Below, piece after piece: positions 49,501 to 60,020 of a stretch of 64,000 nucleotides of DNA (position 1 is the stretch's first letter; each line of letters starts with the position of its first letter). The notes beneath the pieces are model-generated. The model saw only the letters and a list, made by a program, of their open reading frames with translations. It had not been told where the DNA came from and made no database searches. The stretch spans positions 1,860,001-1,924,000 of the forward strand of contig NZ_CP050975.2 in assembly GCF_012273515.2 (NCBI RefSeq), in the 5' to 3' direction. This DNA comes from Streptomyces sp. RPA4-2. GTDB taxonomy: Bacteria; Actinomycetota; Actinomycetes; Streptomycetales; Streptomycetaceae. The position numbers and the translations under genes are program-made.

Positions 49501-49604
49501 CGGATTTGCGCCATCCACGGTACCAGGCCGGCAACGCGCCTGATCACCCCCCTTCGAGCCACCCCGGGTGACCCCCGTGGAGCGGTGGGTCCGGACCATT
49601 CCGC

Positions 49605-49648
49605 TTGACGGGGGAGAGTAACGCTGCGTAACCTCACAGTGAGTCACC
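49605..49648 (+). promoter_or_regulatory. bldD promoter with a BldD operator
   Basis: TTGACG at 49605-49610 is followed after 18 bases by TAACCT (49629-49634), a plausible sigma-70-type promoter. AGTGA-G-TCACC at 49638-49648 is a perfect BldD box and would cover the transcription start, fitting known autorepression of bldD. Confidence 0.7.
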
Positions 49649-49703
49649 AGAGTCACCAGCCGCGCGGCCGAGCCGCACGTTGATACAGCGTCCGGGGAGC
49701 TAT

Positions 49704-50204
49704 ATGTCCAGCGAATACGCCAAACAGCTCGGGGCCAAGCTCCGGGCCATCCGCACCCAGCAGGGCCTTTCCCTCCACGGAGTCGAGGAGAAGTCCCAGG
49801 GACGCTGGAAGGCGGTCGTGGTCGGTTCCTACGAGCGAGGCGACCGCGCCGTGACCGTGCAGCGTCTTGCCGAACTGGCCGATTTCTACGGGGTCCCCGT
49901 GCAGGAGCTGCTGCCCGGCACCACTCCGGGCGGGGCCGCCGAGCCGCCGCCGAAGCTCGTCCTCGACCTGGAGCGCCTGGCCCATGTGCCGGCCGAGAAG
50001 GCGGGACCCCTGCAGCGCTACGCCGCGACGATCCAGTCGCAGCGCGGTGACTACAACGGCAAGGTGCTCTCGATCCGCCAGGACGACCTGCGCACCCTCG
50101 CCGTCATCTATGACCAGTCCCCCTCGGTCCTCACCGAGCAGCTGATCAGCTGGGGCGTGCTGGACGCGGACGCGCGCCGCGCCGTCGCCCACGAAGAGGT
50201 CTGA
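49704..50204 (+). CDS. bldD: Developmental master regulator BldD
   Basis: BldD represses sporulation genes during vegetative growth. The 166-residue protein opens MSSEYAKQLGAKLRAIRTQQ with an XRE-type HTH over residues 8-68. The C-terminal domain has the c-di-GMP signature RGD (114-116), eight residues, RQDD (125-128), exactly as in S. coelicolor, where tetrameric c-di-GMP joins two BldD subunits. The match is close to identical from memory. ATG at 49704 with GGGGAG; a longer frame from 49680 is unsupported. It is divergent from pyrR, with a BldD box at its own promoter and a strong terminator behind it. Confidence 0.97.
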   Translation: MSSEYAKQLGAKLRAIRTQQGLSLHGVEEKSQGRWKAVVVGSYERGDRAVTVQRLAELADFYGVPVQELLPGTTPGGAAEPPPKLVLDLERLAHVPAEKAGPLQRYAATIQSQRGDYNGKVLSIRQDDLRTLAVIYDQSPSVLTEQLISWGVLDADARRAVAHEEV

Positions 50205-50231
50205 CCCCTTCGGACAGCTCAGCAGAAACGT

Positions 50232-50277
50232 GCCGCCGGGGTGGCCGGGACCATGAGGTTCCGGCCACCCCGGCGGC
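50232..50277 (+). terminator. Terminator of bldD
   Basis: A 17-bp perfect stem (50232-50248 with 50261-50277) with a 12-base loop is followed directly by TTTCT, a classic intrinsic terminator 27 bases past the bldD stop. Confidence 0.92.
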
Positions 50278-50313
50278 TTTCTGCGGGCCTCGGGGCCCTC
50301 GTGGGCACAGGAA

Positions 50314-50355
50314 CGCCGGAGGGCCCGCAGCGAACGCGCTGCGGGCCCTCCGGCG
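50314..50355 (-). terminator. Terminator of the efp-nusB unit
   Basis: A 19-bp perfect stem (50314-50332 with 50337-50355) has a four-base AACG loop. It lies 39 bases past the nusB stop, between the convergent nusB and bldD. Confidence 0.9.
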
Positions 50356-50394
50356 ATTTCCCACCTGTGTCCAGGCTGTACGGACGAGCCTCGG

Positions 50395-50829
50395 TCAGGC
50401 CTCGTCCCGGCGGAGCGACGGCTTGAGGTCCTTGAGCCGGCCCAGCAGTCCGTTGACGAACGAGGGCGACTCGTCCGTCGAGAACTCCTTGGCGAGCTGC
50501 ACCGCCTCGTCGAGCACCACCGCGTCGGGGGTCCCGTCGACCCAGATCAGCTCGTAGGCGCCGAGGCGCAGGATGTTGCGGTCGACGACCGGCATCCTGT
50601 CCAGCGTCCAGTCGACGGCGTACGTCGCGATGAGCTCGTCGATCCGCTTCGCCTTGGTGGCGTAGCCCTCGACCAGCTCCATCGTGTACTCGCTGACCGG
50701 TGGCTGCCGGGTGTCGTTCCGGGAGTGCCGGATCCAGTCCGCGAGGACCGTCAGGACGTCCACGCCGCGCTGGTCGCCCTCGAAGAGGATCTGGAAGGCG
50801 CGCTTGCGGGCCGTGTTGCGGGCAGCCAC
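50395..50829 (-). CDS. nusB: Transcription antitermination factor NusB
   Basis: NusB binds the boxA RNA with NusE (S10) in rRNA antitermination complexes. The 144-residue all-helical protein begins ARNTARKRAFQILFEGDQRG and has the conserved RMPVVDRNILRLGAYELIW and VVLDEAVQLAKEFSTDESP segments. It follows efp by two bases, an order shared by many bacteria. The stop is followed by a strong terminator. Confidence 0.96.
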   Translation of the reverse strand: MAARNTARKRAFQILFEGDQRGVDVLTVLADWIRHSRNDTRQPPVSEYTMELVEGYATKAKRIDELIATYAVDWTLDRMPVVDRNILRLGAYELIWVDGTPDAVVLDEAVQLAKEFSTDESPSFVNGLLGRLKDLKPSLRRDEA

Positions 50830-50831
50830 GG

Positions 50832-51398
50832 TTAGCTGTTCACCCGGCCGAGGTAGTCGCTCGTGCGGGTGTCGACCTTGATCTTCTCACCGGTGGTGAT
50901 GAAGAGCGGGACCTGGATCTGGTGGCCGGTCTCCAGGGTGGCGGGCTTGGTGCCACCGGTGGAGCGGTCGCCCTGGACACCCGGCTCGGTCTCCTGGATG
51001 ACGAGCTCGACGGCGGCGGGCAGCTCGACGAAGAGCACCTCGCCCTCGTGCTGCGCCACGGTGGCCGTGAAGCCCTCGATCAGGAAGTTGGCGGCGTCAC
51101 CGACGGACTTGCGGTCGACCATGAGCTGGTCGTACGTGTCCATGTCCATGAAGACGAAGTACTCGCCGTCCATGTACGAGAACTGCATGTCGCGCTTGTC
51201 GATCGTGGCCGTCTCGACCTTGACGCCGGCGTTGAACGTCTTGTCGACGACCTTGCCGGAGAGCACGTTCTTCAGCTTGGTGCGCACGAAGGCCGGGCCC
51301 TTGCCGGGCTTGACGTGCTGGAACTCGACGACGGACCAGAGCTGGCCTCCGTCGAGCTTGAGCACCAGGCCGTTCTTGAGGTCGTTCGTGGAAGCCAC
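50832..51398 (-). CDS. efp: Elongation factor P
   Basis: EF-P rescues ribosomes stalled at proline stretches. The 188-residue protein has three beta-barrel domains; domain I carries the tip loop [16 protein letters not shown] with the lysine (about residue 33) that acts at the peptidyl-transferase centre. No lysine-modifying enzyme is nearby, in keeping with actinobacteria that use it unmodified. The GTG at 51398 gives [16 protein letters not shown] is eleven bases upstream. The proline-rich P-loop protein two genes upstream is the kind of protein that would need EF-P. Confidence 0.96.
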   Translation of the reverse strand: MASTNDLKNGLVLKLDGGQLWSVVEFQHVKPGKGPAFVRTKLKNVLSGKVVDKTFNAGVKVETATIDKRDMQFSYMDGEYFVFMDMDTYDQLMVDRKSVGDAANFLIEGFTATVAQHEGEVLFVELPAAVELVIQETEPGVQGDRSTGGTKPATLETGHQIQVPLFITTGEKIKVDTRTSDYLGRVNS

Positions 51399-51456
51399 GG
51401 TTGCGGAATCTCCTGGACTGACGTGGACGACCCCGGGACACGCGCACAGCCGGGGG

Positions 51457-52563
51457 CTAGAGCGCGAGCAGTTCCTTGGTCGTGATGGTGAGTAGCTCGG
51501 GTCCGCCGTCCGCCTCGGGGCGTACGACGAGCGTGTCATCGATCCGGACACCGCCCCGGCCCGGGAGGTGGACCCCCGGTTCGACGGTGACCGGCACGCA
51601 AGCGTCCAGTTTACCCATGGCCGCGGGGGCCAACTGCGGGTCCTCGTCGATTTCGAGCCCGACACCGTGTCCCGTCAGTGTGGGAAGGGCCTCCGCGTAC
51701 CCCGCGGAGTCGAGCACCTGACGGGCCGCGCGGTCCACGTCACGGTAGGCGACGCCGGGCACCAGCGCCTCGCGTCCGGCCCGCTGGGCGGCGAAGACGA
51801 GGTCGTAGAGGGCGATCTGCCAGTCCGCGGGCGAGGTGCCGATCACGAAGGTGCGGCCGACCTCGCAGCGGTAGCCGCGATAGGTCGCGCCGAGACAGAC
51901 GGACAGGAAATCGCCCTCCTCGACCCGCCGGTCCGTGGGCCGGTGCCCGCATCTCCCGGAGTTCGGCCCGGTGCCCACCGAGGTCGCGAAGGCCGGTCCG
52001 TCGGCGCCGTGGTCGACCAGCCGGCGCTCCAGTTCGAGGGCGAGATGACGCTCCGTCCGGCCGACGAGGATGGATTCGAGGAGTTCCCCGAGCGCCTGGT
52101 CGGCGATCTCGGCGCCGACCCGCAGACAGGAGATCTCCTCCTCGTCCTTGATCACCCGCAGTTGTTCGACCGCGGCGCCCAGGTCGCTCAGACGCAGTCG
52201 CGGCGCCACCGACCCGATGGCCCGGTGCCGGGTCACGGTCAGGTGGTGTTCCTCCACGGCCAGCGAGTCGGCTCCCTGAGCGGTGGCGACATCGGCCGCG
52301 GCGACGGCCGGGTCACCGCCCGGACCCGACAGCGCCTGTACGCGCAGCGCCTCGTCCGGACGTCCCGCGCCGGCCTCGTCGGCCGGCGGACCCGCGCAGA
52401 GCAACAGGTCCTCTCCCCTGCCCAGCAGGAGGACGGCACCGCGCGGGGCCGCCCCCGCGAGATACCTCACGTTGGCGGGGCGCGTGACGAGCGCGGTCGC
52501 GCTGCCGCCCGCCGTACAGCGCTCCCTCAGCCGCTCGCGGCGAGCCGCGTACACCTCTGACAT
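51457..52563 (-). CDS. M24 (aminopeptidase P-like) family protein with altered metal ligands
   Basis: The 368-residue protein has the creatinase-like N-domain and a C-terminal pita-bread fold typical of Xaa-Pro peptidases. However several of the five metal-ligand positions differ from the canonical pattern: VCLGA where D is usual, CEVGRTF in place of DxTRTF, and VRIDDTLVV in place of the usual Glu. The second catalytic His is also changed (GLEIDEDP instead of GLEVHE). GHGVG and VEPG remain. It is therefore probably not a normal metallopeptidase. Position before efp is the conserved pepQ-efp arrangement of actinobacteria. Confidence 0.82.
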   Translation of the reverse strand: MSEVYAARRERLRERCTAGGSATALVTRPANVRYLAGAAPRGAVLLLGRGEDLLLCAGPPADEAGAGRPDEALRVQALSGPGGDPAVAAADVATAQGADSLAVEEHHLTVTRHRAIGSVAPRLRLSDLGAAVEQLRVIKDEEEISCLRVGAEIADQALGELLESILVGRTERHLALELERRLVDHGADGPAFATSVGTGPNSGRCGHRPTDRRVEEGDFLSVCLGATYRGYRCEVGRTFVIGTSPADWQIALYDLVFAAQRAGREALVPGVAYRDVDRAARQVLDSAGYAEALPTLTGHGVGLEIDEDPQLAPAAMGKLDACVPVTVEPGVHLPGRGGVRIDDTLVVRPEADGGPELLTITTKELLAL

Positions 52564-52664
52564 GAATCGAGCCTACGAGCGCCGACCCGATACCGCCGGT
52601 TCAGCGGGGCCGGACGGGCGCGTGGGGGTACGGGGCCCCAGGGTGTCGTCCCGTCAGGGCCGGG

Positions 52665-53543
52665 CTACCACTGCGGGGGGCTGGCGATCGAACGGGCGAG
52701 TACGTCGTCCAGGACCCGGGCCGTGGCCGGTACGTCGAGCTGCGAGTTGTCGATGATGGGCAGCCCGGAGCCGTACCAGCCGGCCATCCGGCCGTGGATG
52801 CGGGCGACTTCCTCGTCGGTGAGACGGCGGTTTCCGGAGCGCTCCGCGTTGCGCTCCAGGACTATCTCCAGGCCCGGCAGCAGGACGACGGGCAGCAGGC
52901 CCGGCCCGACGTGCCGCTTCCAGCCGCCGAGGCCGACGACCGGGCGGTCCGGGAAGACGGCGTCGTCGAGGATGCAGGAGATGCCGTTCGCCAGGAAGTT
53001 CCGTGCGGCGAAGCCGCAGGTGCGGCGGGCCAGGCGGTACTGCGCCTCCGAGTGGTCGTTCCACCCCGACTGGGGGTCGGCGAACCCGGAGCGCACCCAT
53101 TCGCGTACGTCGTCGAGGCTGATGTGGGCCGTCGGCACGCGGCGGTGGTCCGCCCAGTACTTGGCGACGCTGGTCTTGCCCGCGCCCGCGGGGCCGATGA
53201 GCAGCACGGCGAGCGTGGTCGCCGTGGGATCGGGGGCACCCGTGGCGGGGGGTGCGCTCGGCATGCCGACCGGGCCGCCCGGGGGCAGCTGCACATGTCC
53301 CGTGCTGTCGGGCACGGGCGGTACGGGGACGTGCTGCGGGGGCGCGGGGTGCGGCAGGTGCGACGGCGGCGCCGGGGGTCCCGGCGGCGGGCCCGCGAAA
53401 CCGGGAGCGGGTGCGCTCGTGGGTGCCGGACCGGGGTGTCCGCCGGGGTGCCCCGGGTGGTGCGCGGTAAGCGACCAGCCGGCGCCCGGTCCGTGCCCCG
53501 GCTGGTGGGGCGGCGGCAGCGGAGCCCCCACTGCGTGCTGCAT
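52665..53543 (-). CDS. P-loop kinase-like protein with proline-rich N-terminus
   Basis: This 292-residue protein has a disordered N-terminal half (residues 1-108) rich in Pro, Gly and His, followed by a P-loop NTPase domain: Walker A LLIGPAGAGKTSVAKYWAD near residue 113, LDDVREWVRSGF, and SCILDDAVFPDRPVVGL as a likely Walker B. The fold resembles small ATP-dependent kinases or zeta-toxin-like enzymes acting on a small substrate. No target is known. It lies between aroB and the M24 gene on the same strand. GGAGTGG precedes the ATG. Confidence 0.82.
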   Translation of the reverse strand: MQHAVGAPLPPPHQPGHGPGAGWSLTAHHPGHPGGHPGPAPTSAPAPGFAGPPPGPPAPPSHLPHPAPPQHVPVPPVPDSTGHVQLPPGGPVGMPSAPPATGAPDPTATTLAVLLIGPAGAGKTSVAKYWADHRRVPTAHISLDDVREWVRSGFADPQSGWNDHSEAQYRLARRTCGFAARNFLANGISCILDDAVFPDRPVVGLGGWKRHVGPGLLPVVLLPGLEIVLERNAERSGNRRLTDEEVARIHGRMAGWYGSGLPIIDNSQLDVPATARVLDDVLARSIASPPQW

Positions 53544-53605
53544 CCGGTGCCACTCCGTCTCGTACAGGCGATGGGCGCTGGCGAGCGGAGCCTCGGTCCC
53601 GACCC

Positions 53606-53645
53606 GCTCTCCCCCACCCTAGAGGGCGCGGGAGGCGCCCCTACC
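53606..53645. repeat. REP-like palindromic element, copy 2
   Basis: Matches 39130-39171: CTCCCCCACCCTAGAGGGCG then CGGGAGGCGCCCCTACC. It lies just upstream of the P-loop protein gene, as copy 1 lies upstream of the sIHF gene. Confidence 0.7.
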
Positions 53646-53653
53646 GAACGGTA

Positions 53654-53691
53654 CCTTCCCCGGCCGCCGTTGTGTGAACGGCCGGGGAAGG
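53654..53691 (-). terminator. Terminator of the aroC-aroK-aroB unit
   Basis: CCTTCCCCGGCCG pairs perfectly with CGGCCGGGGAAGG over 13 bases with a 12-base loop, 55 bases past the aroB stop. Confidence 0.87.
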
Positions 53692-53746
53692 CGGGAAGTG
53701 CCCGTGACGCGAGGGCAAACCTGCCCAAGTGAGGGCCCGTTGGGTG

Positions 53747-56534
<2,788 letters not shown>

Positions 56535-56735
56535 CGGTGCTCCTCATGCTCGCGCCCTGGTACTGCTGCTGCGTACACGCGTCCTCGCGTACGGCGACGG
56601 CGCGACCGGGTGCGCGGCCCGGGCCCGCCACCCCCGATCCTCCCATGGCCGGACCCCCCGTCCGGCCTCAGGTCCATCAGGCGGACGTGTCCGGTCGGGC
56701 CGGGGGATGCCCGACGGGACCGGCGGGAGGGTGCT

Positions 56736-57575
56736 TCAGCGTCCGGCGAGCGCGTGCTCGCCCGCGGTGCGCATGGCGCCCAGGGGGGCCGGGGAGCGTC
56801 CGGTCATCTTCTCGACCTGCAGCACGGCCTGGTGCACGAGCAGGTCGAGGCCGCCGACGACGGCGCCGCCGTACGCCGACCAGCGGGCGGCCAGCTCGGT
56901 GGGCCACGGGTCGTAGAGCACGTCGAAGAGGGTCGCCGGCCGCTCCGGGACCGCGGCGGCCAGCGCGTCCGTGGCGCCCGCCGGGGTCGTGGCGATCACC
57001 AGCGGGGCGCGCAGGGCCCGCTCGGCGTCCGCCCAGTCGGCGGTACGGACGGTCACGTCGAGCCGTTCGCCCCACTGCCGCATCTCGGCGGCGCGCTCGG
57101 CGCTGCGGACGTAGGCGACGACTTCTCCGGTGCAGACGCGGGCCAGGGCGGCCAGCGCGGACGAGGCGGTGGCCCCGGCGCCCAGGACGGCGGCGGACTC
57201 CACCTGCTCGATGCCGTGCTCGCGCAGCGCGGCGACCATCCCGGGGATGTCCGTGTTGTCGCCGACGCGACGTCCGTCGTCGGTGAGGACGACGGTGTTG
57301 ACCGCCTCGACGGAGGCCGCCGTCCCGCTGATCCCGTCGAGCAGCGGGATGACGGCCCGCTTGAGGGGCATGGTCAGCGAGAGGCCCGCCCACTCACTGC
57401 CGAGATCCTCCAGGAATCCCGGCAGCGCCTCCTCGTCGACCTCGAAGCGGTCGTAGGACCAGTCGTCGAGTCCCAGTTCCCGGTACGCGGCACGGTGCAG
57501 CACCGGCGAGAGGGAATGGGCGATCGGCGAACCGAGGACCGCCGCCCGCCGGGCGTCAGTGGCCCGAACTCTCAT
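56736..57575 (-). CDS. aroE: Shikimate dehydrogenase
   Basis: The 279-residue NADP enzyme reduces 3-dehydroshikimate. It shows VLGSPIAHSLSPVLHRAAY (residues 12-30), SLTMPLKRAVIPLLD with the catalytic lysine, AVNTVV, GDNTDIPGM with the catalytic Asp and the nucleotide motif VLGAGATASSALAAL. The ATG at 57575 with AGGACA upstream overlaps mltG by 20 bases; a longer frame reaching 57641 lacks homology. It follows ruvX-mltG on the same strand, as is common in actinobacteria. Confidence 0.94.
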   Translation of the reverse strand: MRVRATDARRAAVLGSPIAHSLSPVLHRAAYRELGLDDWSYDRFEVDEEALPGFLEDLGSEWAGLSLTMPLKRAVIPLLDGISGTAASVEAVNTVVLTDDGRRVGDNTDIPGMVAALREHGIEQVESAAVLGAGATASSALAALARVCTGEVVAYVRSAERAAEMRQWGERLDVTVRTADWADAERALRAPLVIATTPAGATDALAAAVPERPATLFDVLYDPWPTELAARWSAYGGAVVGGLDLLVHQAVLQVEKMTGRSPAPLGAMRTAGEHALAGR

Positions 57576-59376
57576 TGAACTTGTCCTTGAGCCTCTGGAA
57601 TTCGGCGTAGGTCTTGGCGAATTCGGTGTTGTTCTGGCCATCGGTCGCCACGAAGTAGAGCCAGCCGTCGTCGGTCGGGTTCAGCGCCGCCTTGAACGCG
57701 TCGTCACCGGGGTTTCCGATGGGACCGGGCGGCAGACCGCTGTTCGTATAGGTGTTGTACGGGTCCTTGTTGCGGTTGATCTCGGACTCGCTGATGTGGA
57801 TTTTGCTCTGGCCCTTCAGGTAATTGAAGGTCGAGTCGAACTGGAGCAGTCGGTTGGTCTGAGTGTTCGTGGACTTGAGGCGGTTGTAGATCACCTCTGC
57901 CATCTTGCGGAAGTCGTCGTGGGTCTTGCCCTCGGCCTGGACCATGCTGGCGACCGTGACGAGCTGCAGCGGGTCGGCGAGGTCGAACTCCTTGGCCTTC
58001 GCCTCGAGGTTCAGCTTCTTGTAGTTCTCCACGGCCTGCGTGACCATCTGCTTCAGGACGGCTTCCGGCTTCATCCCCTTGGCGGCGGGATAGGTCGCCG
58101 GGTAGAGGAATCCTTCCAGCGGTTCCTTGATGTCCTTGTTGTTGTTCGCCCAGCTGGGCAGTCCGAAGGTCTTGTATTCCTTCTTGGCGACCTTGGCGGT
58201 GGTGCCGTCGGGAAGCGAGAGCTTCTCGTCGATCTTCTTGTAGACGAGGATGTTGCGCTCGCCCGGAACGACGACCACGTTGTTCTGGCTCTTGGGGTCG
58301 AGCATGAGCTTGACGGCGCTGGCGGCCGACATCTCTTTCTTCAGCAGATAGGCACCGGCCTGGATCTTCGTCCCGTCGGGGTTGGTCTGCTGCGCGGACA
58401 CGAAGGCGTCGACGCTCTTGATGACGCCGGCCTGCTTCAGTGCCTGCGCGATCGCGAAACCGCCCGCGCCCTTGGGGATGTTGACCGTCACCTCTCCGGT
58501 GCCGCCACCCACGTAGTCCGGAGCCGGGCCGAAACGTTTTTGGTAGAACTGATACCCGAAGTAACCGACACCGCCGACACCGCCGCCGAAGACGAGTACG
58601 ACCACCAGGCAGGCGCAGCCGCTGCGGCGCTTCTTGGTCGTGCCGCCTTTGCCGCCCCGGCCCTTCCGGTCGCCGCGGCCGCCTTTCGGATCGTCGTCGT
58701 CGGAGTCGTCGTCATCATCGCCCTCCGCGAAGAAGGCGTGCTCGCCCTGGTCCGGACCCGGGTCCCAGTCGGTCGGGGCCGGTTCGGGCTCGGCGCGGCG
58801 GCGCGCGGGCGGTTCCGGCGGCGGGTACGCGTCGGGGGCGTTGTAGAAGTCGGGCTGCTGACCGCCGTAGGCGGCGGCCTGGTTCGCGTACGGGTCGGTC
58901 GGGTCGGCCGCGTAGGCGACCTGGTGCTGTGTCCCGTTGTCCCAGCCGCCGTCGTGGTACTGCTGCTGGTCCTGACCCTGGTACTGCTGCTGGTCCTGAC
59001 CCTGGTACTGCTGCTGCCCCGGGTCGGCGTACTGCTGCTGGTCGTGGCCGGGGTACTGCCCCCCGTACTGCTGCTGTCCCTGACCGCCGTAGTGCTGCTG
59101 TCCCTGACCGTGGTACGGCTGCTGACCCGGATGCTGCGGGCCCTGGTGCTGCTGACCCGCGGCATCGAACTGCTGCTGGCCGTAGCCGCCCTGCTGACCG
59201 TCGCTCCAGTCGCCGTACTGCGCCTGCTGCTGTTGCGGCTGCTGCGGATAGTGCTGCGGCTGGCCGCCGTAGGGGGGCTGGCCGTCGGCGGCCTGCCCTC
59301 CCCATCCGCCGTCCCCGTACAACGGGTCCTCCGGATGCCACGGTTCGGAGCCTGGGCCCCGGCCATACTCAGTCAT
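57556..59376 (-). CDS. mltG: Endolytic murein transglycosylase MltG with Gln-rich N-terminal extension
   Basis: The 606-residue protein has a cytoplasmic extension of about 260 residues, one membrane helix (CLVVVLVFGGGVGGVGYFGY) and an external YceG domain. The extension is rich in Gln, Tyr, Gly and Pro with QQQYQGQD repeats, then an acidic DDDDDSDDDD stretch. The catalytic region reads VTVASMVQAEGKTHDDFRKM, where the Glu aligns with the MltG catalytic glutamate, followed by VIYNRL, LQFDSTFNY, YNTYTNSGLPPGPIGNPG. It cleaves nascent peptidoglycan glycan strands. ATG at 59376 with AGGGGA. It lies between ruvX and aroE; the extension length varies in Streptomyces. Confidence 0.93.
   Translation of the reverse strand: MTEYGRGPGSEPWHPEDPLYGDGGWGGQAADGQPPYGGQPQHYPQQPQQQQAQYGDWSDGQQGGYGQQQFDAAGQQHQGPQHPGQQPYHGQGQQHYGGQGQQQYGGQYPGHDQQQYADPGQQQYQGQDQQQYQGQDQQQYHDGGWDNGTQHQVAYAADPTDPYANQAAAYGGQQPDFYNAPDAYPPPEPPARRRAEPEPAPTDWDPGPDQGEHAFFAEGDDDDDSDDDDPKGGRGDRKGRGGKGGTTKKRRSGCACLVVVLVFGGGVGGVGYFGYQFYQKRFGPAPDYVGGGTGEVTVNIPKGAGGFAIAQALKQAGVIKSVDAFVSAQQTNPDGTKIQAGAYLLKKEMSAASAVKLMLDPKSQNNVVVVPGERNILVYKKIDEKLSLPDGTTAKVAKKEYKTFGLPSWANNNKDIKEPLEGFLYPATYPAAKGMKPEAVLKQMVTQAVENYKKLNLEAKAKEFDLADPLQLVTVASMVQAEGKTHDDFRKMAEVIYNRLKSTNTQTNRLLQFDSTFNYLKGQSKIHISESEINRNKDPYNTYTNSGLPPGPIGNPGDDAFKAALNPTDDGWLYFVATDGQNNTEFAKTYAEFQRLKDKFNESSGH
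58955..59020. repeat. 24-bp tandem repeat coding for Gln-rich MltG extension
   Basis: The 24-base unit beginning tggtactgctgctggtcctg occurs at 58955-58978 and 58979-59002 and continues partly to 59020. On the coding strand it gives the QQQYQGQD repeat. Copy number could vary between strains. Confidence 0.8.
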
Positions 59377-59498
59377 CGATCCCCTAGAGCCGCGAGGCGG
59401 TGGCCGCTGGCGTGGTGGCTCGGCTCCCGTTCGCCTCATTTGCTGTGCGGTGGCTGTTCGAACACCACCACATCGCGCGGAACGTTACCGTATCGCGA

Positions 59499-60020
59499 TC
59501 AGATGACCACTTCGACGCCCTCGCCAGGTGGATTACCTGACACCCGTTCGGATTCCAAGGCCTGTTGAAGGATGATCACAGCGGCCGCCTGATCGATGAC
59601 CGACCTGCCCTTCTTCGACTTCACGCCCGAGGCGCGCAGTCCCTGACTGGCCGACACCGTGGTCATTCTCTCGTCGAGGAGTCTCACCGCGACCGGCGCG
59701 ATCGACCGGGCGAGCTCCTGGGCGAAACCACGGACCTTCACGGCGGCCGGGCCCTCGCCCCCCTTGAGGGAGCGAGGCAGTCCGACGACGACCTCGATCG
59801 GCTCGTACTCCTCGACCAGCTGCCGCAGCCGGCGCTGGGCGGCGGGCACGTCCCGTCCCGGCACGGTCTCGACCGGAGTCGCGAGGATCCCGTCGGGGTC
59901 GCACGAGGCGACCCCGATCCGCGCGTCCCCGACGTCGATCGCGAGCCGGCGGCCGCGGCGCATGCCCCGGCCGTCCTGGCCGCCCGGACCGTCCGTGCCC
60001 ACGGGCCCGTCCACGCTCAC
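59499..60020 (-). CDS. ruvX: Putative pre-16S rRNA nuclease YqgF/RuvX
   Basis: The 173-residue RNase-H-fold nuclease trims the 5' end of 16S rRNA. The catalytic acids lie in [18 protein letters not shown] (near residues 25-42), [14 protein letters not shown] and [13 protein letters not shown]; the usual VDxAAAxxIL follows as [15 protein letters not shown]. The GTG at 60020 forms a GTGA overlap with the alaS stop, which fixes the start and gives a 20-residue glycine-rich leader. mltG follows after 122 bases. Confidence 0.94.
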   Translation of the reverse strand: MSVDGPVGTDGPGGQDGRGMRRGRRLAIDVGDARIGVASCDPDGILATPVETVPGRDVPAAQRRLRQLVEEYEPIEVVVGLPRSLKGGEGPAAVKVRGFAQELARSIAPVAVRLLDERMTTVSASQGLRASGVKSKKGRSVIDQAAAVIILQQALESERVSGNPPGEGVEVVI

